The position numbers were made by a program, and so were the translations under genes. A stretch of 29,262 bases of DNA from a virus, in the IMG/VR virus record IMGVR_UViG_3300020220_000244, positions 1 to 29,262 of that record; one strand, written 5' to 3'. Every line of letters begins with the position of its first letter. Position 1 is the first letter of the stretch. Below are positions 9,101 to 15,124 of this stretch, in pieces. The notes under the pieces are model-generated. The model had not been told where the DNA came from. It made no database searches and saw only the letters and a program-made list of their open reading frames with translations.

Positions 9101-12100
9101 TCAGAAATCTCATTTGTTAATAGCAAGTATAATTCATCATATTCTGTTATCGGCATTGGAACAACAACATTTAATATTTCTCTCCCAAGAAATCCAGAGA
9201 GATTAGATTATTCTCCATCAAATTGTGAAACAATTGAATATACAACAATTTCGACTAATGCTAAAGGTGGAGTCGATAAATTAAGAATTTTATCTGGTGG
9301 ATCAAACTATAAATTGGTTCCTTCTTTTACAAACATTACTTCAGAAGAAGGTAAAAACGCATCAATTATAGCAAGTTCAAAAACAATAGGTAGAATTAAA
9401 AATACTACAATTTTAGATCAAGGTTTTGAATATTCAGTAGATAGAACCTTAAAACCAGAGGCATATATCTCACCAAGAATAACTCTAAAAGATTCTGGTG
9501 AAATTTCAAAAATTGATATTATTAGTGGAGGTAAAAATTATACTTCTCCGCCAGATGTAGTTGTAATTAATGGTGTTACTAGAGAAAAAATTAATTCAGG
9601 ATCACTTTTAGCAAATATTACATCAAGTTCAATTACATCGATCGATATTGTAAGAACTCCAAAAGGTCTTTCATATGTAAATAATGAAATTTTTACAGAA
9701 AATAATACAAATGGAGTTGGTATTAATACACTTTCCAGTTCTTCTTCTGGAATTGTAACCTGTTTCCTTGTAACTCCGGTTTTGGGTTATACCACCCCAC
9801 CATTTACTGTTGGTGATAAAATTTATGTTGAAGGTATTCAGAATAATGATTTTTCAGGAACTGGATTTAATTCAAGCGATAATGGATATGTATTTTTCAC
9901 GGTTGATTCTTTTACAAATTCAAATCCAGCTGTTTTACAATTTAGTGTTTCTGGAGTAACAACCAATCCAGGATTAGCTAAAACAATTCAATCTTCTTAT
10001 GCAACAATTATTAAGTATAGTGATTATCCACAATTTGAAGTAACAACAGACTATTCCCAATTTGCTTTTGGAGAAGCATTATTGAGTAAGTTAGATGAAA
10101 ATGATCTTTATTCTGTAAAAGATTTGAATGTTACTGAATCAAATGATGATGCTCTAAAAGTAGTTGGAACATACGTTCTATCCGAAGGTGAAATTATCCT
10201 TGGCCAAAAATCTGGATCAGTAGCAACTATTGAATCCGTTTCCAAAAATAGTGGTGTATTTTCTATAGGATACTCACTACAAAAAAATTATAGTTGGTCA
10301 AATGATACTGGTAAACTCGATGTTGATTATCAAGTTTTACCAGATAATGATTATTATCAAAATCTTTCATATACTGTTAAGAGTCCAATAACTTATGAAG
10401 AACTTGTCAATCCAGTAAATAGATTGGTCCATACTGTTGGTCTTAAAAACTTTGCCGATACTGAAATTCAAACAGAAACAAGTGTTGGATCTGGATTAAC
10501 TGCTGTTGAAAATACAACAATTGTTAGAGACATTTTAGAAGAAAAGAGAGTCGATACGATTAACTTCTATGACAATGTAGTTGATATTGATACTATTACC
10601 AACAGTCCAGTTAAATCTAAGTTCTTAAAACTTAATAGCAAAACTTTAGCAGATTATATTCAATGTAATACAAACAGAGTTCTAAAAATTGATGATTTTA
10701 GCTCTCAATTTAGAAATAACAGTAATATTACTGAAAATTATGTTGACATAGTTTCTTATGATAACACTTTCTCAGAATTTTTAATTCAAACTATTGATCC
10801 AAATGGCGATCAAAGACAACTTACAGAATTACTTGTTCTTAATAGTGGAAGTGACGCTGTCACAATACAAAAATCTTCACTATACAATACAGAAAATGAA
10901 ATAGCTGATATTGAAGCTAATTTAGATGAATTTGGTAATCTTTCTCTAAGATTCTATCCAGAGGATGTATCAAATACAGATTATGATATTAAGGTATTAA
11001 GCACAGAATTTAATTCACTTCTCAGTGGAATTGGAACTCAGAGTGTTGGATTTATCAATATGATTGGTGCCAACAAACTAGTTGGTATTGGATCTACTGA
11101 AGTTGTTATTGGATTTAGTACCTTAACAACTTCTTCAATATATGCTAATTTCCAAGTTTATGATCAAACTAGAGATAAATTCAATTTTGTTGAATTAGAA
11201 ATAGATCATGATGGACAAGATGTTTATATATCAGAATTTTACAGTGATGGAAATCAAGGATCTGTTGGTGGTCAAATAGGCACATTTGGTATTAATATTA
11301 ATTCTGGTGTTTTAGCACTCGATTTTTCAAATAATTCTGATGCTCCATTATTAGTTAGAGGTAATATTATTGGGTTTGGTTCAACTTCAGTTGGAGTTGG
11401 AACTTATAGATTTAAAACTTCTAGTCAACCAGATGGATCAGAAAGAAGTGTTCGTATTGAATCAAACTATTATGTTGCTTCTTCAACTTCAACTATTATC
11501 TCTTTAGACAGAGATCTAGTTTCATCAGTAAAATCCTTGGTTAGAGTTTCTTATGGTGACACAACATCAATTCATCAAATAATGATGATTCATGATGGGA
11601 CAGATGTTTATATTAGACAATATCCATTTATTTCTGTTGGTAGTACTGGTGGAATAGGAACTTTCTTTGGAGCATATTCTGGATCTAATCTTGTACTATC
11701 ATTCTATCCAGATCCATCAATTGTTGGAAACTATACAATTGAAAGTTTAGATAAAATTTTCTATACAGATACGGACACTGTTAATAATCCCCCAACATTA
11801 ATATATGGAACAATTACTCAAGATGTAAATCTTGCCTTCTACAATGCTCCAAATAATGAAAGATCCAATAAATTAGATTTTGATGCTACTTATAATGGGA
11901 CTCCGATTTTTGCCAAAACCTTTAATCCTACAGATTCTGCTATTTTAAATCCATCAACCGGAGTATTTACAATTGAAAATCATTTCTTTAGTACAGGAGA
12001 AAAGTTAAATTATACTCCAGAAAGCACAGTTATAGGAGTAGCAGCTTCTGCCGTTGGAATAGGATCAACAGCAACTGCGGTGACCTCTGGAGGTGTTGGT

Positions 12101-15100
12101 GTAGGAACAACTAATATTTTACCATCTACTGTTTATGCTATTAAAATTAATAATGATCAATTTAAATTAGCGACTACATCACAGTATGCCAATCTAAGTA
12201 TTGGTGTTACGTTTACCTCAACTGGTTCTGGAAATGCTCATGAACTTGAAATGTATAAGAGAATGGAAAAAACTGTTCTTTCTGTTGATGGAATCATTCA
12301 ATATCCATTATCTTACAGCCCAGTTTCTTATTCAATAGTTGGTAACGGTGGTCAAATTAGTGCGGCTGCAACTTATTTTGCTGTTTCTGGAATTTCATCC
12401 ATAAAACCAGCAGATCTGCTTGAGATTGAAAATGAGTTTGTTAAGGTTATCGCTGTTGGATTCGCAACAACTGCTATTGGACCAATTGATGGTGTTGGTA
12501 TAACAACTATCGTTGAGGTTAAGAGAGGTGCTGTTGGCACATCAGCAACAACACATGCAGATTCTACATCATTCCAAGTCTACAGAGGTTCTTATAATGT
12601 TGTGGGAAGCAAAATTTACTTCACAGAACCACCAAGAGGAAGTTCAGACAATAGTATTAATTCAAGCAACCTCCAAGAGGCATTTTCATCATTTAATGGA
12701 AGAGTATTCCTAAAACAAGACTACACAAATAATATAATTTACGATGATATATCAGATCAATTTACAGGAATTGGTCAAACATTTACACTGAAAGTTTCTG
12801 GAGTCAATACATCCGGAATATCAACGGGAAGTGGTATATTACTAATCAATGATATATTCCAAACACCTACTACGTTAAATAACGCAGGAAACAACTATGA
12901 ATTAACTGAAGGTGTTGGGGTTTCTACTGTAACATTTACAGGAATCACTTCTTCAAATGGTTCTATCATAATTTCACCAACATATATCAACCAAAATCAA
13001 CTTCCTAGAGGAGGTACAATTATCTCCCTAGGATCAACTAATGGATTAGGATATGCTCCATTAGTTGGTGCGGCAGTAACTGCTGTTATTGGTGTTGGTG
13101 GAAGTATTACTGCTGTTGGTATTGGATCAACCGATATATCTGGTTCTGGATATCGAGGATCGGTTAGCATTGCTGTTACTTCTAACACTGGACATGGTGC
13201 TATTGTTTCTGCTGTAGTTGGTGCTGGAGGATCTCTATCATTTGTTGTAACATCTGGTGGAACTGGATATGCTGTCACAAATACTATTGTCAGAACACCA
13301 GATCCAATATACGAAAATTTACCAATTGTGGGTGTTTCTAGATTAGGAATTGGATCAACAACACAGTCTGGAACTGGATTACTATTAAACGTTGAAGTTG
13401 GGGCAAGTTCAACAACAGGAATAGGATCTACATTATTTGAGGTTACATCATTTAAAGTTACTCGCCCAGGATATGGATTTAGAAATGGCGATGTATTCAA
13501 ACCAGTAGGATTGATAACTGCTAGAGGTTTGGCAGCACCTGTATCAGAATTTGAACTAACAGTTATTGAAACCTTTAGTGATAGTTTTGCTGCTTGGCAA
13601 TTTGGTGAACTAGATTATATTGATAGTATCGAATCTCTACAAAATGGAGTAAGAACAAGATTCCCATTAAACTATAATGGTCAACTGTTAAGTTTCCAAA
13701 CGAATCCACAAAATGTAGATTCAGCAGAAATAGATTTAAATACCTTACTTTTAATCTTTGTAAATGGTGTTGTTCAAGATCCAGGAGTTCACTATAATTT
13801 TACTGGTGGAACTTCATTTACATTTGCCGAACCACCAGAATCCAGTGATAATATTTCAATATTCTTCTATAGAGGGACCAGAGATGTTGACTCTATTATA
13901 GTTAACGTAAATGAAACTATAAAATCTGGAGATACTGTTCGAGTTATTAAAAATAATTTAATATCTGGTACAAAAACTCAGGATCCAAGAATTGTTGTTG
14001 GTATTACAAGTTCTGATGTTCTCGAAACTAACTTGTACGGAGGAGATGGAATTGATGAAGTCAATTACAAACCAATGAGTTGGACAAAACAAAAAGTTGA
14101 TAGATTTATTTCTGGTGAATTTATTTCAAAATCAAGAGATTCTATCGAAGCACAAATTTATCCAACAGCAAAGATAATCAAGAATGTTTCTTCTTCAGAT
14201 ACTCAAGTATTTGTTGATGATGCTCAATTCTTTAATTATGAAGAAAATGAATCTGCTATTGTAATTTCATCTTTTAATGCTTTAATTATTGATACTAAAG
14301 ATCCAGTTTCTGCTGCTGTAACAGCAATTGTATCTGCTGCTGGAACAATTCAATCACTTAATATTGTTTCAGCAGGGGCTGGTTATACGGGATCATCTAT
14401 TGAGGTTAAAATTGCCGCTCCAAAATATATTGGAGTTGGATTTGGTACAACCGCAACTGCAACCATACCAGTTGTTAATGGATCTCTAAGTGGAACCGCA
14501 AATATTACAAATCCAGGACTTGGGTATTCACTTACTAATCAACCAAAAGTAATTGTTCCGCTTCCAGGACCAACTTATGAAACTGTAACACCAATTACAA
14601 CTGTCGAAGGATTCTCTGGAATAATTACTGGTATTACAACTTCTACTGGAACTAGTGGGAATCCATTAGCACTTAAGTTCTTCTTAAGAGCAACTTCTTT
14701 TATTGGATTATCTCCAAATTATCCTATTTGTGTTGTTGATACTAAGGTTGGTAATGGTGTAACATCAATTGATGGTAATGATACGTCTGTAGTTGGAGTT
14801 GGAACTACTTTCCTAGATAACATTTATTACGTACACAGTATTACATCTTCTGGTGCCAATGCTGAAGTTATTACAAATATTAAATCTAATAGTTCTATTG
14901 TTGGGATAGCAACAACAGGAAGTTTGTCTTTACCTTTAGGTAGATTCTCTTGGGGTAGATTCTCTGGTTTAAGTAGATCTTCTTCAGCAATTTCTATAGG
15001 GGTTACTGGTTTGACAGTTGATGCTGGTTTAACCACATTCCCAACTATTCAAAGACGTGGATATGGATTGAGAGACACTGGCTCTCTAAGAAAAGATCTA

Positions 15101-15103
15101 TAA
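3176..15103 (+). CDS. Giant baseplate/virion protein with gp7-like N-terminus and repeat modules
   Basis: A 3975-residue protein in the gp7 slot between gp6 and gp8. Residues about 8-60 and 155-270 match the C-terminal third of T4 gp7, including RTFYEAKGTEESFRILFNVL and LVGQTI, so this part should bind gp6 in the wedge core. T4 gp7 is only 1032 residues long and carries this segment near its C-terminus; here it is N-terminal. The rest is Gly/Ser/Thr/Val/Ile-rich beta structure. It has six GDKVxY-type repeats (residues about 609-683, 843-932, 967-1042, 1646-1733, 1809-1881, 2932-3030), many G-x-G-Y repeats, three HDG-type repeats (about 2532-2892), a YHYH-like domain (about 1219-1340) and a FVNGVVQ segment (about 3527-3570). 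The C-terminus ends in a distinct RRGYGLRDTGSLRKDL tail. AGAGG (3166-3170) is a good ribosome binding site. Similar large structural proteins occur in cyanophages. A peripheral baseplate or adhesion role is inferred. Confidence 0.85.
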   Translation: MITTGFETRVKVQQIIENQLPEFILSESPKAVDFLKQYYISQEYQGGPTDISENLDQYLKVDNLTPEIIVGFTSLTSAVSSSGTTISVNSTKGFPEKYGLLKINNEVITYTGLTTNTFTGCIRGFSGITTYRSENNPQELEFSTSSSDSHISGTRVENLSSLFLKEFYNKLKYSLTPGLENVDFVSNLNVGNFIKEARTFYEAKGTEESFRILFNVLFGSTPKVIDLEQFLLKPSFANFLRRELIVIEAISGDPNKLVGQTIIRSKDSETNASVSEVEIFTRTPKVGYAQTYYKIGLFVGFSEDDLINGTFEVTPNTKVLKTVSVGSSIISVDSTIGFGQTGTLVSSGNVITYSDKSINQFFDCLGVDSQIPTASDVRSDDIYYGYENGDLDKKVEFRITGSLSSFVPTSDIISAVEGEKIYVKNVGEKIKNPAGDKTYKEIFFNSWVYNTSSRYEIETISGSTFTLKSNIDKASLKVGDFVDILGSNSNNVVVSSATVSSIDQNLKQVILNNLGGFTPGVDLSYDLIRNNNYASSSGAVINGGNDKILSDVQNSYNDADEYFYVASNSLPSYQISEDVLYSQINAAVAGSTVQGYDASTGTYSIISFGSNVPFITGDKVYYKPGGSPIQGLSEGTYYVKVVGSGNQIRLYSSRSFIDIDDYLTFYPTASGDGYHKFTLDSQKDSLIGPRKLLRKFPSQSNILNSESTETTVGSVGMLINGVEIVNYKSDDKVYYGPLTDLKVLNIGSNYDVINPPSVQVSSPSVGTTALIQPVVSGSVQSVVVDPSEFDIANVISISITGGNGSGAVLEPVLSKRYREISFNAQDILSSGGLDYNNETITFLINHNLQDGEKIVYNKNGNDEIGIGTFGGSNTSQNKTLVNGSIYYPKIINNKTVKLFETEKDYFSGINTVGFTTIANQGIHKFRVFEGKNNISKIKVINPGDGYTHRQLKVKTSGISTSESIVIFSNHNFKNGEIVNYSTSGTTISGLSTSNQYYIITEKSDTFRLADAGVGGTITSNYERKKYVKFESTGSGYQIFSYPEVSLSINVSYGSSIAGIITATPVIRGKIIDAYLYENGTGYGSTTLNLHKKPIITVKTGKNAELTPVITDGRIEKVVILSSGSEYNAAPDLVVNGNGNGAVLRAVVTNGSVTDVIVINSGAGYTKEKTTVIANAPGSGVLFDISVRNLTLDNQNRFGNEILVQNEGSLEYGIVGYSTQIGKSIAGDDGNQHSPIVGWAYDGNPIYGPYGYSDSENQNSYLKLVESGYTLDINSVINRPPGFASGFFVEDYRYDGLGDLDEHNGRYGKTPEFPQGVYAYFCGIKTDTFTSSLISEFPYFIGNSFKSKFYSENKTLDQTFDFNSSNLVRNSFPYNVGESHADNDFILESYEISNQQTNVDSVSVGSVDSFTIVSPGEDYKVGDVANFNNEGTNGGGLTVSVSSLVGKNIVDLATSIETYEGSLLTWKTPSEVEVKISPYHDLLDNDYVVLSGLTTNINRLSRSHQIGVITEYSSLLAEVPSNAISGVVTDIYLTRNFETVSVGSTIGIGTEILSVLNIFNQEKVLRVKRGLVGSAHTASTIVNISPDKFIVPVSVEYFDSKVDDKVYFNPKSSVGVGTTAGIGVAVNFKLGEVTKVISVPTQSIYLPNHPFENNQEVTFNKKSSSSAILVSTTSSGTPFNLPSTGNSQTLYVISKSKDFIGLVTSVGLTTNTDGLFFTDNGTDNHEYYLESNYDQITAKVEKIKTTVSVSTSHELKVGDTVTLNITPSTTVGVGTSTAVRVKYNSSIEKLLINRVGFGSQAVNNLTDKINIQNHGYRTGDKVFYDASDLISAGLQTGKYFVYRIDNNSFQLSETYTDITSIPPVIVSIAGTGGANQEFSLVNPKIESIRGNNLKFDLSDSSLQGYDFKIFTDQNFRNEFISVGNTAPFSITGVGTIGVSTIASLTINYDANIPPKLYYNVEKSGFISTSDTEVNNYSEISFVNSKYNSSYSVIGIGTTTFNISLPRNPERLDYSPSNCETIEYTTISTNAKGGVDKLRILSGGSNYKLVPSFTNITSEEGKNASIIASSKTIGRIKNTTILDQGFEYSVDRTLKPEAYISPRITLKDSGEISKIDIISGGKNYTSPPDVVVINGVTREKINSGSLLANITSSSITSIDIVRTPKGLSYVNNEIFTENNTNGVGINTLSSSSSGIVTCFLVTPVLGYTTPPFTVGDKIYVEGIQNNDFSGTGFNSSDNGYVFFTVDSFTNSNPAVLQFSVSGVTTNPGLAKTIQSSYATIIKYSDYPQFEVTTDYSQFAFGEALLSKLDENDLYSVKDLNVTESNDDALKVVGTYVLSEGEIILGQKSGSVATIESVSKNSGVFSIGYSLQKNYSWSNDTGKLDVDYQVLPDNDYYQNLSYTVKSPITYEELVNPVNRLVHTVGLKNFADTEIQTETSVGSGLTAVENTTIVRDILEEKRVDTINFYDNVVDIDTITNSPVKSKFLKLNSKTLADYIQCNTNRVLKIDDFSSQFRNNSNITENYVDIVSYDNTFSEFLIQTIDPNGDQRQLTELLVLNSGSDAVTIQKSSLYNTENEIADIEANLDEFGNLSLRFYPEDVSNTDYDIKVLSTEFNSLLSGIGTQSVGFINMIGANKLVGIGSTEVVIGFSTLTTSSIYANFQVYDQTRDKFNFVELEIDHDGQDVYISEFYSDGNQGSVGGQIGTFGININSGVLALDFSNNSDAPLLVRGNIIGFGSTSVGVGTYRFKTSSQPDGSERSVRIESNYYVASSTSTIISLDRDLVSSVKSLVRVSYGDTTSIHQIMMIHDGTDVYIRQYPFISVGSTGGIGTFFGAYSGSNLVLSFYPDPSIVGNYTIESLDKIFYTDTDTVNNPPTLIYGTITQDVNLAFYNAPNNERSNKLDFDATYNGTPIFAKTFNPTDSAILNPSTGVFTIENHFFSTGEKLNYTPESTVIGVAASAVGIGSTATAVTSGGVGVGTTNILPSTVYAIKINNDQFKLATTSQYANLSIGVTFTSTGSGNAHELEMYKRMEKTVLSVDGIIQYPLSYSPVSYSIVGNGGQISAAATYFAVSGISSIKPADLLEIENEFVKVIAVGFATTAIGPIDGVGITTIVEVKRGAVGTSATTHADSTSFQVYRGSYNVVGSKIYFTEPPRGSSDNSINSSNLQEAFSSFNGRVFLKQDYTNNIIYDDISDQFTGIGQTFTLKVSGVNTSGISTGSGILLINDIFQTPTTLNNAGNNYELTEGVGVSTVTFTGITSSNGSIIISPTYINQNQLPRGGTIISLGSTNGLGYAPLVGAAVTAVIGVGGSITAVGIGSTDISGSGYRGSVSIAVTSNTGHGAIVSAVVGAGGSLSFVVTSGGTGYAVTNTIVRTPDPIYENLPIVGVSRLGIGSTTQSGTGLLLNVEVGASSTTGIGSTLFEVTSFKVTRPGYGFRNGDVFKPVGLITARGLAAPVSEFELTVIETFSDSFAAWQFGELDYIDSIESLQNGVRTRFPLNYNGQLLSFQTNPQNVDSAEIDLNTLLLIFVNGVVQDPGVHYNFTGGTSFTFAEPPESSDNISIFFYRGTRDVDSIIVNVNETIKSGDTVRVIKNNLISGTKTQDPRIVVGITSSDVLETNLYGGDGIDEVNYKPMSWTKQKVDRFISGEFISKSRDSIEAQIYPTAKIIKNVSSSDTQVFVDDAQFFNYEENESAIVISSFNALIIDTKDPVSAAVTAIVSAAGTIQSLNIVSAGAGYTGSSIEVKIAAPKYIGVGFGTTATATIPVVNGSLSGTANITNPGLGYSLTNQPKVIVPLPGPTYETVTPITTVEGFSGIITGITTSTGTSGNPLALKFFLRATSFIGLSPNYPICVVDTKVGNGVTSIDGNDTSVVGVGTTFLDNIYYVHSITSSGANAEVITNIKSNSSIVGIATTGSLSLPLGRFSWGRFSGLSRSSSAISIGVTGLTVDAGLTTFPTIQRRGYGLRDTGSLRKDL
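3385..3610 (+). repeat. EVITYT...RG-type module, copy in the gp7-like region
   Basis: Residues about 70-145 of the giant protein read as a small beta module with ISVNSTKGFPEKYG, INNEVITYTG and CIRGFSGITTY. It interrupts the gp7-like core. Related copies occur near 4145-4270, 7785-7945 and 12382-12600 of the same gene, at 22540-22760 in the DUF4815-like gene and at 28605-28790 in gp15. Confidence 0.6.
5000..6300 (+). repeat. Three copies of the GDKVxY...YYV repeat
   Basis: Copies at about 5000-5222 (FITGDKVYY ... GTYYVKVV ... GYHKFTL), 5704-5970 (NHNLQDGEKIVY ... SIYYPKI ... GIHKFRV) and 6065-6300 (NHNFKNGEIVNY ... NQYYIITE ... GYQIF). Each has an Asn-His or similar start, a G-D/E-K-V-x-Y turn, a Y-Y-V/I strand followed by an F/I-x-L strand, and a G-x-H/Q closing strand. 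Length is about 75-90 residues. The copies are divergent at the protein level, so they are old duplications. Confidence 0.65.
6382..6750 (+). repeat. Three tandem G-x-G-Y beta repeats
   Basis: The units begin at NGTGYGSTTLNL, SSGSEYNAAPDLVV and NSGAGYTKEKTTVI, each followed by a G-x-G-A-x-L segment and a short V-T-D/E-V-x-V strand that leads into the next unit. Spacing is about 40 residues. The same unit recurs in gp8, the DUF4815-like protein and gp14. Confidence 0.7.
6830..7200 (+). other. YHYH-like domain inside the giant protein
   Basis: Residues about 1219-1342 contain HSPIVGWAYDGNPIYGPYGY, then GFFVEDYRYDG, GDLDEHNGRYGKTPEFPQG and VYAYF. These are the hallmark blocks of the YHYH domain found in secreted bacterial proteins and in cyanophage structural proteins. 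The Tyr-His-Tyr-His tetrad that normally precedes the GWAYDG block is not present here, so only the C-terminal part of the domain is recognisable. Function is unknown. Confidence 0.75.
8111..8815 (+). repeat. Two more GDKVxY-type repeats
   Basis: Copy 4 (about 8111-8373) opens NHPFENNQEVTFN and closes DNHEYYLE; copy 5 (about 8601-8815) opens NHGYRTGDKVFYD, continues GKYFVYRIDNNSFQLSE and closes ANQEFSL. A sixth copy lies at about 11970-12262 (NHFFSTGEKLNY ... VYAIKINNDQFKLA ... NAHELEM). Confidence 0.65.
9274..9690 (+). repeat. G-x-N-Y beta repeats in the giant protein
   Basis: Units LSGGSNYKLVPSFTNI, LDQGFEYSVDRTL and ISGGKNYTSPPDVVVI follow each other at about 40-50 residues, linked by I-K-N-T/S-K-I-D strands. 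They belong to the same family as the units at 5395-5640, 6382-6750 and 13020-13520. Confidence 0.65.
10770..11850 (+). repeat. Three tandem HDG-x-DVYI repeats
   Basis: Three units of about 110-120 residues. The second and third are clearest: EIDHDGQDVYISEFYSD with IGTFGININSGVLALDFS, and MIHDGTDVYIRQYPF with IGTFFGAYSGSNLVLSFYPD. The first is more divergent, with LTELLVLNSGSDAV, EFGNLSLRFYPED and a following strand. The shared frame is an HDG turn, an aromatic strand, an IGTF-x-A/I segment and an L-x-L-x-FYPD strand. Confidence 0.6.
13020..13520 (+). repeat. G-x-G-Y / GIGST repeat block
   Basis: Dense run of short Gly-rich units: GSGYRGSVSIAV, SGGTGYAVTNTIV, RPGYGFRNGDVF, mixed with VGIGST and GIGSTTQSG strings. 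A comparable run occurs at 14310-14575 (SAGAGYTGSSIEV, NPGLGYSLTNQPKVIV). Confidence 0.65.
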
Positions 15104-15106
15104 ATA
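15099..15106 (+). promoter_or_regulatory. T4-type late promoter before gp8
   Basis: Exact TATAAATA overlapping the stop codon of the giant gene (TAA 15101-15103) and ending 18 bases before the gp8 ATG. The match to the T4 late consensus and its position at one of the few intergenic gaps make it a convincing promoter. The resulting leader would be short. Confidence 0.7.
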
Positions 15107-15124
15107 TAGAAAAAAGCTATTACG

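Noticed and set aside
12997-13500. Minus-strand open frame of 167 codons
   Set aside because: It lies opposite the repeat block of the giant gene; its Pro/Thr/Val-rich product is the mirror of Gly/Ser/Thr-rich sense codons, with no ribosome binding site.
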